From Erythrobacter aurantius (GTDB lineage: Bacteria > Pseudomonadota > Alphaproteobacteria > Sphingomonadales > Sphingomonadaceae), in contig NZ_CP090949.1 of NCBI RefSeq assembly GCF_023823125.1, forward strand, positions 3,358,085 to 3,422,084: 64,000 nt of DNA, written 5' to 3'. Both the position numbers and the translations under genes were made by a program. How positions within the stretch are numbered: position 1 is the stretch's first letter; the number at the start of each line of letters is the position of its first letter. Below are positions 37,782 to 48,140 of this stretch, in pieces. Below the pieces are notes generated by a model. The model saw nothing but the letters and a program-made list of their open reading frames with translations. It ran no database searches and was not told the origin of the DNA.

Positions 37782-39419
37782 GTGCGCATTCTCTTCGTTC
37801 ATCCCAATTATCGTTCCGGTGGCGCGGAGATCGCAGGCACCTGGCCGCCCGCATGGGTCGCCTATCTTTCCGGCCCGCTGAAGCGCGCAGGATTTACCGA
37901 CATCCACTTCATCGACGCGATGACCGAAGAGGTCGACGACGCCGAGCTGGAACGCCGCATGCGCGAGCTCCAGCCCGATGTCGTAGGCACCACATCGATC
38001 ACCCCCTCGATCTACGCTGCCGAGCGCGTGCTCGAAATCGCTGCCCTAACAGTCCCCAAGGCAGTGCGCGTGCTTGGCGGCGTACACGCAACCTTCATGT
38101 ACAAGCAGGTGCTGACAGAGGCCCCGCATATAGACGTGATCGTGCGCGGAGAAGGCGAGGAGATCGCGGTCGAGCTGTTTACCGCGATATCCGAGGGCCG
38201 CTGGCCGCGCGATCGCGCCACGATCAAGGGGCTGGCCTATCGCGAGCTGGACAAGATCGTCGCCACCCCCGCCGCCGACACCGTCAAGGACATGAGCACT
38301 CTGAAGCCCGATTGGGACGTGCTCGACTGGAACCTTTACACCTATCTGCCCTTGGGCACCCGCGTCGCGATCCCCAATCTTGCACGCGGGTGCCCATTCA
38401 CCTGCTCGTTCTGCTCGCAATGGAAATTCTGGCGCGATTATCGCATCCGCGACCCCAAGGATGTCGTCGACGAAATTGAAGAGCTGCATGAAAAGCACGG
38501 CGTCGGCTTCTTCATCCTCGCCGACGAGGAACCGACGATCAACCGCAAGAAGTTCATCGAATTCTGTCAGGAACTGATTGATCGCGGCCTTCCGGCAAAG
38601 GTGAAATGGGGGATCAACACCCGCGTCACCGACATCTATCGCGACAAGGAATTGCTGCCCTTCTACCGCAAGGCAGGGCTGGTTCACGTCAGCTTGGGCA
38701 CAGAGGCCGCGGCGCAGATGAAGCTCGACCGGTTCAACAAGGAAACCAAGGTCGAAGAGAACAAGCAGGCGATCAAGCTGCTGCGCGATGCGGATATCTT
38801 CGTCGAGGCGCAGTTCATCGTCGGACTGGACAATGAAACGCCCGAGACGCTCGAAGAAACCTATCGCATGGCGTGGGACTGGCAGCCCGATCTTGCCAAC
38901 TGGGCGATGTACACGCCCTGGCCCTTCACGCCCCTGTTTGAAGAGATCAAGGATCAGGTCGAGATCCACGATTTCAGCAAATACAATTTCGTCACCCCGA
39001 TCATGAAACCCACCGCGATGGAGCGCGGGGAACTGCTCGACGGAGTGATGAAGAACTACCGCCGGTTCTACATGCAAAAGGCGCTGTTCCATTATCCGTG
39101 GCGGGGTACGGGCTTCCGGCGGCGGTATTTGCTGGGATGCCTTTATGCCTTCCTGCGGGCAGGCTTCAAACGCACCTTCTACGATCTGGGTAAAGCCGGA
39201 TATTGGGGGCCGCAAACCAAGAAGCAGCTCGACTGGCATTTCGACACGAGCCGCGAGGTCGCCGCCGAGGCCGCGACCGACTGGCAGACCAATGCCGACA
39301 AGGCCGCTCAAGCCGCCGCCCGCCGCGAAGCCGTGCGCAAGCAGATGAAGGAACGCGCCGAGGATCGCCGCGAAGAACGGGCGGCGGAACGCCAGCCGGA
39401 CAGGATCGATGTCGATTGA
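37782..39419 (+). CDS. bchE: Anaerobic Mg-protoporphyrin IX monomethyl ester cyclase BchE
   Basis: A 545-residue B12-dependent radical SAM enzyme that forms the isocyclic E ring of bacteriochlorophyll without O2. The N-terminus reads [10 protein letters not shown], as in the family; the B12-binding domain (about 1-150) has [10 protein letters not shown], and the radical SAM triad is CPFTCSFC (Cys 204, 208, 211). The C-terminal tail is Ala/Arg/Glu-rich. GTG at 37782 is preferred because GGGGG (37768-37772) is well spaced and it gives the family start; ATG 37761 would add 7 residues. It overlaps bchJ by 11 nt. It identifies the host as a phototroph. Confidence 0.93.
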   Translation: MRILFVHPNYRSGGAEIAGTWPPAWVAYLSGPLKRAGFTDIHFIDAMTEEVDDAELERRMRELQPDVVGTTSITPSIYAAERVLEIAALTVPKAVRVLGGVHATFMYKQVLTEAPHIDVIVRGEGEEIAVELFTAISEGRWPRDRATIKGLAYRELDKIVATPAADTVKDMSTLKPDWDVLDWNLYTYLPLGTRVAIPNLARGCPFTCSFCSQWKFWRDYRIRDPKDVVDEIEELHEKHGVGFFILADEEPTINRKKFIEFCQELIDRGLPAKVKWGINTRVTDIYRDKELLPFYRKAGLVHVSLGTEAAAQMKLDRFNKETKVEENKQAIKLLRDADIFVEAQFIVGLDNETPETLEETYRMAWDWQPDLANWAMYTPWPFTPLFEEIKDQVEIHDFSKYNFVTPIMKPTAMERGELLDGVMKNYRRFYMQKALFHYPWRGTGFRRRYLLGCLYAFLRAGFKRTFYDLGKAGYWGPQTKKQLDWHFDTSREVAAEAATDWQTNADKAAQAAARREAVRKQMKERAEDRREERAAERQPDRIDVD

Positions 39420-40029
39420 AGGCCCGGTTGCTGCGGCGCAGGAGACGGGGCCAGAACCCCCGGCAGCGTTGATCGGCCCTAATGCCATTCTGCAGGCGCT
39501 GCCCGTCATGGAGCGGATGCTGGGTGCACGGGAGAGTGCCCATATCCTCAAGGAAGCACGGATCGCGACTTTGCCAGACGGCGAAAGCATGATTCCTGAA
39601 GCCGAAGCCATGCGGCTCCATCACGCCCTGTCCATGCGCGACCCGTTCGAGGCGATCGACATTGCCCGCGAGGCCGGGCATGGCACCGCCGACTATATCA
39701 TTGCGAACCGCATTCCGCGCATCGCGGCCAAGATCCTGCGATGGCTCCCCGCGCGGCTCGCCGCACCGCTGCTGATGAAAGCGATCGCGCGCCACGCGTG
39801 GACCTTCATCGGTTCGGGCCGGTTCGAACCCGATGGCGGATGGCGCTTTACCATCGACCGGACCGAGGCGGACGATCTGATGATGCCGACTGACAGCCTG
39901 TTCGAATGGTACGGAGCGGTGTTCACCCGGCTATACCAGAGGCTGGTGCACCCACGCGCCCGATGCCGCGACGAAGGCCCGCTGGCGATGCACCGGTTCG
40001 CCCATGGATACCGCATCGAGATAGGATAA
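39409..40029 (+). CDS. bchJ: BchJ, V4R-domain bacteriochlorophyll synthesis protein
   Basis: A 206-residue V4R-domain protein typical of BchJ. Historically called 4-vinyl (8-vinyl) reductase; later work on other organisms indicates BciA/BciB do that step and BchJ is an accessory or substrate-handling protein. Seen here: [16 protein letters not shown] near the start, and a C-terminal V4R domain with [16 protein letters not shown]. The start overlaps the end of bchE, as in classical bchEJ pairs. bchG and bchP do not follow. Confidence 0.9.
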   Translation: MSIEGPVAAAQETGPEPPAALIGPNAILQALPVMERMLGARESAHILKEARIATLPDGESMIPEAEAMRLHHALSMRDPFEAIDIAREAGHGTADYIIANRIPRIAAKILRWLPARLAAPLLMKAIARHAWTFIGSGRFEPDGGWRFTIDRTEADDLMMPTDSLFEWYGAVFTRLYQRLVHPRARCRDEGPLAMHRFAHGYRIEIG

Positions 40030-40115
40030 CCGCCGACGCGCAGCGCATGGTCGCTTGCCAAGCCACCGAATTGCTTTACCCCCTTGCTTCAGGGTCATGC
40101 CATGGGGGAAAGAGC

Positions 40116-41351
40116 ATGAATTCCGGAAATAGTGACGCGGCCGCGCCGGTGACATCGGCGGCGCGGGTCGGCGAACTCGACGTTTTGCGCGGTTTCGCGC
40201 TGCTGGGCGTGCTGGTGGTCAACATCATGTCGTGGCTGGTCTATCCCTGGTTCGCGACCGAGGCGCAGACAGATGCGCTGGTTGTGACCCAGGCTGACGA
40301 AAACGCGCAATTCATGATGATGTGGCTGGGCGCGGACAAGGCGAACACGCTGTTTGCCTTCCTGTTCGGCGTGGGATTTGCAGTCCAGATGGAGCGGCTG
40401 GAAGGGCGAGGCGCCGATTTCCAGCGGATCTACCGGCGCAGGCTGTTCGTGCTGCTCGCATTCGGGCTGGTGCACCTGCTGTTCTTCTGGCCGTTCGACA
40501 TTCTCCACCTCTACGCCCTTGCCGGGTTCATGCTGCTGGCGGTGCGCCGGGTAAGCGACCGGGTGCTGCTGGGCGTCGGCCTTATCCTCGCATTCGCGGC
40601 AAGGCCGGTGATCGCCTTCGTGCTTGAGGAAACCGGGATCAGCGGCCCGGCGTTCAAGGCCTCTTTCAACGACGCTGCAATCATGGAGCGGGCGAACGAG
40701 ACTTCGCTGTTCGGGCTTTCCGGAGAGTTCTTCGAAGCCGGCGTGTTCGGCTGGATGGCGAGCGGCTATATCCTTGCATGGCTGTTCTACGCCTTTGGCC
40801 GGTTCCTGCTGGGCGCCTATGTCGCGCGCAAGGGCTGGATTCAGCGCAGCGGCGAATTGCTTGGCGGCTGGCGCAAGGTGGCGCTGATCTGCCTGCCGCT
40901 GGGGCTGGCCGGACAGTTTGTTGCCGCCGCGATCGATCTCGAAACATGGGAATGGTTGGCGCAGTTGGAATGGGCGCACGCCTGGGTGCATTACCCCACC
41001 GTGCCGCTGATCGCCGCCGGTTATGTCGCCACGCTGATCCTGATCTTCCATTCGCCTGCAAAGCCGCTGGCGCTGGTGTTCGCGCCGGTGGGGCGCATGG
41101 CCTTGACGAATTATGTCACGCAAAGCTTCGTCATCGGCTTTCTCGCCTACAAGGCCGCGGGCGGGCCTGCACTGGCGGGCAATGCCGGGCCGGCGCTGCT
41201 GATCGGGATCGCCTTTGCCATCTATGCCGCACAGACCGTGTTCTCGCACTTCTGGCTCAGCCGGTTTGCCTATGGCCCGCTGGAATGGTGCTGGCGCACG
41301 CTGACCTATGGCGAGGCACCGAGGATGCGGCGGGAGGCCCTGCCCGCCTGA
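40116..41351 (+). CDS. DUF418 integral membrane protein
   Basis: A 411-residue protein with about nine or ten transmembrane helices. N-terminal VGELDVLRGFALLGVLVVNI and C-terminal GRMALTNYVTQS are the DUF418 (YeiB-like) signatures; this family belongs to the same membrane-acyltransferase-like fold as acyltransferase family 3, one of which is encoded next. GGGGGAAAG precedes the ATG. No substrate known. Confidence 0.88.
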   Translation: MNSGNSDAAAPVTSAARVGELDVLRGFALLGVLVVNIMSWLVYPWFATEAQTDALVVTQADENAQFMMMWLGADKANTLFAFLFGVGFAVQMERLEGRGADFQRIYRRRLFVLLAFGLVHLLFFWPFDILHLYALAGFMLLAVRRVSDRVLLGVGLILAFAARPVIAFVLEETGISGPAFKASFNDAAIMERANETSLFGLSGEFFEAGVFGWMASGYILAWLFYAFGRFLLGAYVARKGWIQRSGELLGGWRKVALICLPLGLAGQFVAAAIDLETWEWLAQLEWAHAWVHYPTVPLIAAGYVATLILIFHSPAKPLALVFAPVGRMALTNYVTQSFVIGFLAYKAAGGPALAGNAGPALLIGIAFAIYAAQTVFSHFWLSRFAYGPLEWCWRTLTYGEAPRMRREALPA

Positions 41352-41457
41352 CCGGGCGGAACGGGCCGTTTTTGCCCACGGGCGTAATGCGCGTCGATTA
41401 GGCGCTTGGTAACCATGATCGGTCTAGGCCGGTCTCTCGTTTTCGTGCGGGAGACCG

Positions 41458-42567
41458 GTGTTGGACAAGATCAGGGGATTTGACGGGCTGCGCGCCCTGT
41501 CCGTCCTGTTCGTGATCCTCACGCATCTGGGCATCTATGCGACCGCGCAATCCGCCGGATGGCTGCCGGAAACCGCCGCACCGATCATCAGCGGTACCAC
41601 CGGCGTGCAGATATTCTTCGTCCTTTCCGGCTTTCTGATAACCAGCCTGCTGATCGGGGAGCACCGGGCAACCGGGACGATCTCGCTAAAGGGATTCTAT
41701 ATCCGCCGGGCGCTGCGCATCCTGCCGCTGTATTTCCTGTGCCTTGTGCTGACATGGTTCGTCGATGTCTTCGTCTGGCCGGTTGCAAGCGATCCGGCGC
41801 TGATTTTCGCGGCAACTTTCAACACCAGCTTCATACCGCGCGAATGGTATTCCTCGATCCTGGGGCACACATGGTCGCTTTCGGTGGAGGAGCATTTTTA
41901 CATCGTCTGGCCCGCCGCGCTGCTGCTTGCATACCGGTTTTCCTACGGTCGCGCGCTACGCCACCTGTTGATCGGATCGGCAATCAGCCTTGCCCTCCTG
42001 GCTGTGGCGCTGCGGATAGAGACGCTCGACGATGCCTATTTCCTTGCCCGCTGGAGCATCTTTGCAGGCGCATGGATCGCGCTGGGCTGCGCGGCTGCGA
42101 TTGTCGTGAACGGCGGCGAGTATCGCGGCGCCAACGCTTTTCTCGCATCGCACTGGGCACTGGCCCTCGCGGTCGCGCTGTTCCTTCACAGCCTCGTTCT
42201 CGGTTTCCTGCCCAAGCCGCTGGACGAAATCCTGCGCGTCGGCGGCGCGGTGCTGCTGGTCTGCTGGATCGTTCACAACCAGAAATCGCGACTGGTCGAA
42301 ACGCTCGAATACGGGCCGCTCGCCTATCTGGGGAAGATTTCCTACGGTCTTTACATGTGGCAGGGCTTTTTCCTTGCCACCGGCCCGGGGCGTGCGCCCG
42401 GCCAGCTTTGGCCGCTCAATCCCGGCCTTGGCCTGATCCTGCTGTGCGTGGTGGCTCCGCTGTCCTACCATTTCTTTGAAAAGCGGTTCCTGCGGCTTTC
42501 CGCGGCCTATCGCCATTCGACCCCGTCGCGCCCGGACGCAGACACCAGAACCGCGCCCGCAGCCTGA
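41458..42567 (+). CDS. Acyltransferase family 3 (OafA/YrhL-like)
   Basis: A 369-residue membrane acyltransferase with about ten helices. It has the family FDGLRALSVLFVILTHLG at the N-terminus with the catalytic-type His (about residue 22), RALRILPLYF with the Arg-x-x-Arg pattern, and HTWSLSVEEHFYIVWP. It likely O-acylates a cell-surface polysaccharide or lipid. Starts at GTG 41458 or the adjacent TTG 41461. It is 106 nt after DUF418, possibly separate. Confidence 0.87.
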   Translation: MLDKIRGFDGLRALSVLFVILTHLGIYATAQSAGWLPETAAPIISGTTGVQIFFVLSGFLITSLLIGEHRATGTISLKGFYIRRALRILPLYFLCLVLTWFVDVFVWPVASDPALIFAATFNTSFIPREWYSSILGHTWSLSVEEHFYIVWPAALLLAYRFSYGRALRHLLIGSAISLALLAVALRIETLDDAYFLARWSIFAGAWIALGCAAAIVVNGGEYRGANAFLASHWALALAVALFLHSLVLGFLPKPLDEILRVGGAVLLVCWIVHNQKSRLVETLEYGPLAYLGKISYGLYMWQGFFLATGPGRAPGQLWPLNPGLGLILLCVVAPLSYHFFEKRFLRLSAAYRHSTPSRPDADTRTAPAA

Positions 42568-42626
42568 TTGGAACTTTTCCGATCGGTTCCCGTTTCGGTG
42601 ATTGAGATTTCCGATCTTCGCAATCG

Positions 42627-42644
42627 CACAAATTAGCTTTTGTG
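42627..42644. promoter_or_regulatory. Palindrome upstream of ahpC
   Basis: CACAAA (42627-42632) and TTTGTG (42639-42644), extendable by one G-C pair on each side, form a 20-bp inverted repeat about 77 nt before the ahpC ATG. It may bind a peroxide regulator; it does not look like the classical ATAG-N7-CTAT OxyR site. Confidence 0.45.
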
Positions 42645-42720
42645 CAGCGCAACAATGCTTAGATGGGCGTCACAAGTTTCACCCTCTCCAATCACCCCAA
42701 TCAAAACGAGGAACACAACA

Positions 42721-43287
42721 ATGGGTATCATCGGTTCGACCATCAAACCGTTCACCGCCACCGCTTTCAAGGCCGGCGAAAACTTCTTCGACGTCACCGA
42801 AAAGGACATCGAAGGCAAGTGGGCGGTCTTCTTCTTCTACCCGGCTGACTTCACCTTCGTCTGCCCGACCGAGCTCGAAGACCTCGGCGAGAAGTACGAC
42901 ATGCTGCAGTCGATGGGCGTCGAAGTCTTCGCCGTCTCGACCGACACCCACTTCAGCCACAAGGCATGGCACGACACTTCGGAAAAGATCGGCAAGCTGA
43001 AGTACGCCTTCCTCGGCGATCAGAACCACGTGCTGTCGAACAACTTTGGCGTGCTGCGCGAAGGCGTCGGCCTTGCTGACCGTGCAACCTTCGTGGTCGA
43101 TCCGGACGGCGTGATCCAGATCATGGAAATCACCTGCGAAGGCGTCGGCCGCAATGCCAACGAACTGACCCGCAAGATCAAGGCCGCCCAGTACGTGCGC
43201 GCCAACCCCGGTCAGGTCTGCCCGGCAGCATGGGAAGAAGGCGCCGAAACGCTTGCTCCCTCGCTCGACCTCGTCGGCAAGATCTAA
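42721..43287 (+). CDS. ahpC: Alkyl hydroperoxide reductase subunit C (typical 2-Cys peroxiredoxin)
   Basis: A 188-residue AhpC. The peroxidatic Cys lies in FTFVCPTEL (Cys about 48) and the resolving Cys in GQVCPAAW (about 167), so it reduces H2O2 and organic peroxides, reduced in turn by AhpF encoded next. ACGAGGAA precedes the ATG. A 20-bp palindrome lies in the promoter region and hairpins separate it from ahpF. Confidence 0.97.
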   Translation: MGIIGSTIKPFTATAFKAGENFFDVTEKDIEGKWAVFFFYPADFTFVCPTELEDLGEKYDMLQSMGVEVFAVSTDTHFSHKAWHDTSEKIGKLKYAFLGDQNHVLSNNFGVLREGVGLADRATFVVDPDGVIQIMEITCEGVGRNANELTRKIKAAQYVRANPGQVCPAAWEEGAETLAPSLDLVGKI

Positions 43288-43297
43288 CACCAGATCC

Positions 43298-43428
43298 GGG
43301 CGGCGCCGCTCTCTCCCCCCTTTTCGCAGCGCCGCCCTGAAGACCCCGAGCCAGAACAAGGTTCGGGTCGCAGACGGGCCGGAAGCCCTCGCCTCCTCTC
43401 CCCCCCTTGGCGAGCGAGTTTCCGGCCC
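43298..43428 (+). promoter_or_regulatory. Two strong hairpins between ahpC and ahpF
   Basis: GGGCGGCGC (43298-43306) pairs with GCGCCGCCC (43329-43337); GGGCCGGAA (43376-43384) pairs with TTCCGGCCC (43420-43428), with an inner CTCGCC/GGCGAG helix (43388-43393, 43409-43414). No U-tracts, so they probably act as stabilisers or processing sites that keep ahpC mRNA more abundant than ahpF. Confidence 0.5.
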
Positions 43429-43477
43429 TGACTGCCCCTCCAAAGGGGAAAACACAGAAATTCTATCGGAGGAATCC

Positions 43478-45067
43478 ATGCTCAATGCGAACATGCAGAC
43501 CCAGCTCAAACAGTATCTCGCCAATCTTCGCGAGCCGATCGAGCTCGTCGCATCGCTGGACGATTCCGAAAAATCCGCTCAGACGCGCGAACTTCTGACA
43601 GAAATCGCCGCGCTGCATGACATGGTCAGCGCATCGTTTGACGGCACTCACGCACGCAAGCCCAGCTTCATCATCCGCCGCGCCTCCGACGCGCAGCGCT
43701 GGGTGCGGTTTGCTGGCCTGCCGATGGGCCATGAATTCACATCGCTGGTGCTGGCCCTGCTGTGGGCCGGTGGCCACCCGCCCAAGATTGACGCCGACCT
43801 GATCGAGCAGGTGCGCGCGCTTGAAGGCGATTTCGAATTCGAGATGTTCTTCTCGCTTTCGTGCCACAACTGCCCCGACGTGGTGCAGGCGCTGACGCTG
43901 ATGGCGCTCGAAAACCCGCGCATCACCGCCACGCTGATCGAAGGCGGCACCTTTCAAGGCGAAGTCGAGGAACGCGGCGTGCTCGCGGTTCCGGCGACCT
44001 TCCTCAACGGCGAAAGCTTCTACAACGGCAAGATGGAGCTGGCCGAAATCCTGTCCAAGCTGGACAGCGGCGCGGACGACAAGGCGGCTGAGAAGCTGAA
44101 CGCCAAGGACCCGTTCGAAGTGCTGATCATCGGCGGCGGTCCCGCCGGAGCGGCTGCGGGCGTCTACACCGCGCGCAAGGGCTTCCGCACGGGCATCGCG
44201 GCGGAGCGTTTCGGCGGCCAGTTGCAGGATACGCTCGGGATCGAGAACCTGCCGGGCACCAGCTACACCGAAGGGCCCAAGCTGTCGGATGACCTGAAGA
44301 AGCAGGTGGCCGACAATGCCATCGACATGATGGACCTTGCCCGTGCGACGCAGATCAAGCCCGCAACCAAGGCCGGCGGGATGCACGAAGTGGTGATGGC
44401 GAACGGCGCGGTGCTGAAATCGCGCGCGATCATCCTTTCGACCGGTGCGCGCTGGCGCAATCTCGGCGTGCCGGGCGAAGCCGAATACCGCAACAAGGGC
44501 GTGGCCTACTGCCCGCACTGCGACGGCCCGCTGTTCAAGGGCAAGCGGATCGCGGTAATCGGCGGCGGCAATTCGGGCGTCGAAGCGGCGATCGACCTTG
44601 CCGGGATCGTAGGCCATGTCACCCTGATCGAATTCGACACCAAGCTGCGCGCGGACGAAGTGCTGCAACGCAAGCTGCGTTCGATGCCGAATGTCGCCAT
44701 CATCACCAACGGTCAGACGACCGAAATCCTTGGCGATGGCAGCCGCGTGAATGGTCTGGTGCTGAAAGACCGCGCCAGCAACGAGGAACGCACCATCGAA
44801 CTCGAAGGCGTGTTCGTGCAGATCGGACTTGTCCCGAACACCGAATGGCTGCGCGAGACGGACCTCGAACTTTCCAGGTTCGGCGAGATTGTCGTCGATG
44901 ATCACGGTGCGACGAACCTGCCGGGCATCTACGCCGCAGGCGACTGCACCACCGTCAAGGACAAGCAGATCGTGGTGGCTATGGGCAGCGGCGCGACCGC
45001 GGGGCTTGGCGCATTCGATTATCTGATCCGCAACGAGCCGGTCGATGAGGTTGCACAAGCAGCTTGA
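43478..45067 (+). CDS. ahpF: Alkyl hydroperoxide reductase subunit F
   Basis: A 529-residue flavoprotein disulfide reductase that recycles AhpC with NAD(P)H. The N-terminal double thioredoxin domain (about 1-200) carries CHNCPDV; the thioredoxin-reductase part has FAD-binding [10 protein letters not shown], the redox CPHCDG and NAD-binding [10 protein letters not shown]. Preceded by CGGAGGAA 6 nt before the ATG at 43478. Its distance from ahpC (190 nt) is larger than usual because of the hairpins between. Confidence 0.96.
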   Translation: MLNANMQTQLKQYLANLREPIELVASLDDSEKSAQTRELLTEIAALHDMVSASFDGTHARKPSFIIRRASDAQRWVRFAGLPMGHEFTSLVLALLWAGGHPPKIDADLIEQVRALEGDFEFEMFFSLSCHNCPDVVQALTLMALENPRITATLIEGGTFQGEVEERGVLAVPATFLNGESFYNGKMELAEILSKLDSGADDKAAEKLNAKDPFEVLIIGGGPAGAAAGVYTARKGFRTGIAAERFGGQLQDTLGIENLPGTSYTEGPKLSDDLKKQVADNAIDMMDLARATQIKPATKAGGMHEVVMANGAVLKSRAIILSTGARWRNLGVPGEAEYRNKGVAYCPHCDGPLFKGKRIAVIGGGNSGVEAAIDLAGIVGHVTLIEFDTKLRADEVLQRKLRSMPNVAIITNGQTTEILGDGSRVNGLVLKDRASNEERTIELEGVFVQIGLVPNTEWLRETDLELSRFGEIVVDDHGATNLPGIYAAGDCTTVKDKQIVVAMGSGATAGLGAFDYLIRNEPVDEVAQAA

Positions 45068-45143
45068 TCGCCTGAATAAATCAATCAGCCCAGTTTAATC
45101 GATTGGACTGATCAGGCCGCGTGCATCATTCTCCTCCCATCAT

Positions 45144-45161
45144 ACTCGAACAGTTTCGAGT
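45144..45161. promoter_or_regulatory. Perfect palindrome upstream of katG
   Basis: ACTCGAA (45144-45150), CAGT centre, TTCGAGT (45155-45161). It ends 24 nt before the katG start, a position suited to repression or to a leader structure. Different in sequence from the palindrome at ahpC, so the two may not share a regulator. Confidence 0.45.
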
Positions 45162-45185
45162 CTTACGAGAGAGAGGAGAACCCCT

Positions 45186-47390
45186 ATGGACGCGAAGACA
45201 GGTGAAATGAGCGGCGGCTGCCCGTTCCACGGCGACGGCGGAATGCGCACGCTGCTGGGCCGCACCAACAAGGACTGGTGGCCCGAGGCAACGCAGCTCG
45301 ACATCCTGACCGAGGAAGGCAAGTCCGCCAATCCCTATGGCGAAGACTTCGACTATCCTGCTGCTTTCAACACGCTCGATTACAAAGCGCTGAAGGCTGA
45401 TCTGACCGCGCTGATGACAGACAGCCAGGATTGGTGGCCCGCCGATTACGGCCACTACGGGCCGTTCTTCATCCGCATGGCATGGCACGCGGCTGGCACC
45501 TATCGCACCGGCGACGGTCGCGGCGGTGCGGGCAGCGGGCAACAGCGTTTCGCTCCGCTCAACAGCTGGCCCGACAACGGCAACCTCGACAAGGCGCGCC
45601 GCCTGCTTTGGCCGATCAAGCAGAAATACGGCAAGGCGATCAGCTGGGCCGATCTCTACATCCTCGCCGGCAATGTCGCGATTGAAAGCATGGGCGGGCC
45701 GGTGTTCGGATTTGGCGGCGGCCGTGCCGACGTGTTCGAGCCGGAAAGCGTCTATTGGGGCACCGAAGAGCAGTGGGTGAACGAAGGCGTCGCCACCCGC
45801 ATCCAGCCCAAGGAAGGCATGGCGCTCGAGAATCCGCTCGCCGCGATCCAGATGGGCCTGATTTACGTCAATCCCGAAGGCCCCGGCGGCAATCCCGATC
45901 CGCTGGAAAGCGCGCGCGACATGCGTGAAACCTTCGCCCGGATGGCGATGAATGACGAAGAAACCGTCGCGCTTACCGCAGGCGGCCACGCTTTCGGCAA
46001 GGCGCATGGCGCGCAGCCCTCCGACACATTCGGCGGCGCACCCGAAGGCGAAGCGCTTGAGCGGCAGGGCTTCGGCTGGCTGATCGACGAAGAGGAAATC
46101 GCCAAGGGCCACATCACCACTTCGGGTATCGAAGGCAGCTGGTCGAACAATCCGACTGCGTGGAGCCACGACTATTTCCGGCTGCTGTTCAAATATGACT
46201 ATGAACTGGTGCACAGCCCCGCGGGCGCGCAGCAGTGGACGCCGATCAATCCCGATCCGGAAGACATGGCGCCCGACGCACGCGATCCTTCGAAGAAGGT
46301 GCCGACCATCATGACCACCGCCGACATGGCGCTGAAGATGGACCCGGAATATCGCAAGATTTCGGAGCGTTTCCTGAACAATCCGGAACAGCTTGACGAT
46401 GCCTTTGCCCGCGCCTGGTTCAAGCTGTGCCACCGCGACATGGGGCCGAAAGTGCGGTACATGGGGCCGGAAGTCCCCGAAGAAACGCTGATCTGGATGG
46501 ACCCGGTTCCCGCCGGCACCACCCCGTCGGATGCGGAAGTCGCCCGGTTCAAGGACGCGATCCTCGGCAGCGGCTTGACGATCAGCGAACTGGTGAAGGC
46601 GGCGTGGGCTTCGGCTTCGACCTATCGCAAGTCCGATCACCGTGGCGGCGCCAATGGTGCGCGCATCACTCAGGCCCCGCAGAAGGACTGGGCCGCGAAC
46701 GATCCCGCCGAACTCGCAAAGGTTCTGGCCAAGATCGACGAGCTTCGCGGTGATCTCAGCATGGCCGATGCGATCGTGCTGGCCGGTTCGGCGGCAGTCG
46801 AAAAGGCCGCACGCGATGCCGGCCATGACGTGACCGTTCCGTTCCTGGGTGGCCGCGGCGACTGTGCGCCCGAGCACACCGATGCGGCCAGCTTCGAACC
46901 GCTTGAGCCGTTTGCCGACGGTTTCCGCAACTACCTCAAGACCAAGGCGAACGTCCGCACCGAAGACATGCTGATCGACAAGGCGCACCTGTTGGGCCTG
47001 TCGATCCCCGAACTGACCGTGCTGGTCGGCGGGCTGCGGGTGCTGGGCGCGAACAGCGGCAACACCGCGCATGGCGTGTTCACTGACACAGTCGGCGTGC
47101 TGACGACGGACTTCTTCCGCAACTTGCTCGATATGAGCACCAAGTGGACGCCCGTCGATGGCAGCGGTGACGAGGAATATGTCGGCACCTGCCGCAAGAC
47201 CGGTGCGAAGAAGTACACCGCGACCCGCGCAGACCTGATCTTCGGTTCCAACTCGCAGCTTCGCGCTCAGGCCGAAGTCTATGCCGAGACCGGAGCCGAA
47301 GGGAAGTTTGTCTGCGACTTCATCAGCGCCTGGAACAAGGTGATGAACGCCGATCGCTTCGACGTGAAATACGCCAAGTACAGCGGCTGA
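45186..47390 (+). CDS. katG: Catalase-peroxidase KatG
   Basis: A 734-residue bifunctional haem enzyme that removes H2O2. The N-terminal domain has the distal-site [10 protein letters not shown] with its Arg-Trp-His set, the [22 protein letters not shown] region, the SVYWG Tyr of the Met-Tyr-Trp adduct, and proximal-His [10 protein letters not shown]; the degenerate C-terminal domain is complete. GAGAGAGGAG lies upstream of the ATG. It forms a peroxide defence block with ahpCF and ends before two hairpins. Confidence 0.98.
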   Translation: MDAKTGEMSGGCPFHGDGGMRTLLGRTNKDWWPEATQLDILTEEGKSANPYGEDFDYPAAFNTLDYKALKADLTALMTDSQDWWPADYGHYGPFFIRMAWHAAGTYRTGDGRGGAGSGQQRFAPLNSWPDNGNLDKARRLLWPIKQKYGKAISWADLYILAGNVAIESMGGPVFGFGGGRADVFEPESVYWGTEEQWVNEGVATRIQPKEGMALENPLAAIQMGLIYVNPEGPGGNPDPLESARDMRETFARMAMNDEETVALTAGGHAFGKAHGAQPSDTFGGAPEGEALERQGFGWLIDEEEIAKGHITTSGIEGSWSNNPTAWSHDYFRLLFKYDYELVHSPAGAQQWTPINPDPEDMAPDARDPSKKVPTIMTTADMALKMDPEYRKISERFLNNPEQLDDAFARAWFKLCHRDMGPKVRYMGPEVPEETLIWMDPVPAGTTPSDAEVARFKDAILGSGLTISELVKAAWASASTYRKSDHRGGANGARITQAPQKDWAANDPAELAKVLAKIDELRGDLSMADAIVLAGSAAVEKAARDAGHDVTVPFLGGRGDCAPEHTDAASFEPLEPFADGFRNYLKTKANVRTEDMLIDKAHLLGLSIPELTVLVGGLRVLGANSGNTAHGVFTDTVGVLTTDFFRNLLDMSTKWTPVDGSGDEEYVGTCRKTGAKKYTATRADLIFGSNSQLRAQAEVYAETGAEGKFVCDFISAWNKVMNADRFDVKYAKYSG

Positions 47391-47409
47391 ACCGCTGCAT
47401 CATCCTGAA

Positions 47410-47476
47410 CCCTGACCACCCCCCATTGTCGGTCAGGGTCGCGAGGGACCCCCGGTGGAAACGCCGGGGGTCTTTT
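47410..47476 (+). terminator. Tandem hairpins with U-tract after katG
   Basis: First stem CCCTGACC (47410-47417) with GGTCAGGG (47431-47438); second stem GACCCCCGG (47447-47455) with CCGGGGGTC (47464-47472), followed by TTTT. The second is a standard intrinsic terminator; the first may assist it. Confidence 0.85.
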
Positions 47477-47516
47477 GTATTGGCAGGCGGCTGAAATGCG
47501 GTGATAGACACGCACC

Positions 47517-48140
47517 ATGAACACTATCGCTGAACCATCGACGCGGCGCTTTCCCGCGGAAAGGCTTTTCGCCGCATTGATATCGGGGGCGGCATTGGCG
47601 GCATTGGCGACTGAGATCGCCGTGGGTCAGGGCAGCGCTGCGGCAAACGCCGGCGGCCTGCTGCGGTTCTTCACGATCTGGGGCAATGTCGGGGCCTTCG
47701 CCGTAATGGGATGGGCTGCGTCTGGCCGCCCCGTCGCGCCAAAGGTGATGGCCGCGCTCGCAACCATGCTGACAGTGATCGGCAGCGTTTATTGGGCGTT
47801 GCTGGCAGCGGATCATCAGCCCGAAGGATGGCAGCTTGTCACCAATCAGGTGTTCCACACGCTCGTCCCGATTGCGGTGGTGGCATGGTGGCTGCGGTTC
47901 ACGCCGCCAACCGCCGATGTCAGCGCGTTGATTCCGGCGATCATGACCCCGCCGCTTGCCTATGGCGCCTTCGCAGTCGTGCTGGGCGAGCTGACCGGGT
48001 TTTATGCCTACTTCTTCCTCGACCTGACACGGCTTGGCGCATTCCAGTATGCGATCAGCAATGTCGTTCTGGCGGCTTTCTTTGCCATGGTCGGCGCCGG
48101 ACTGGCGACGATCAAGAACGCTTTGAACGCGCGCTTCTAG
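47517..48140 (+). CDS. Pr6Pr-type six-helix membrane protein
   Basis: A 207-residue integral membrane protein with six hydrophobic segments; the pattern (LLRFFTIWGNVGAF, TNQVFHTLVPIAVVAWWL, FLDLTRLGAFQYAISNV) is like the Pr6Pr / FAR-17a family. Function unknown. The gene converges on the LytTR regulator gene, and both stops share CTAG at 48137-48140. Confidence 0.7.
   Translation: MNTIAEPSTRRFPAERLFAALISGAALAALATEIAVGQGSAAANAGGLLRFFTIWGNVGAFAVMGWAASGRPVAPKVMAALATMLTVIGSVYWALLAADHQPEGWQLVTNQVFHTLVPIAVVAWWLRFTPPTADVSALIPAIMTPPLAYGAFAVVLGELTGFYAYFFLDLTRLGAFQYAISNVVLAAFFAMVGAGLATIKNALNARF

Noticed and set aside
43463..45058. 531-codon open frame antisense to ahpF
   Set aside because: Shadow of ahpF; His/Arg/Gly-rich composition without domains.
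45126..47072. 648-codon open frame antisense to katG
   Set aside because: Shadow of a full-length, strongly conserved gene; high GC lowers stop frequency in the opposite frame.
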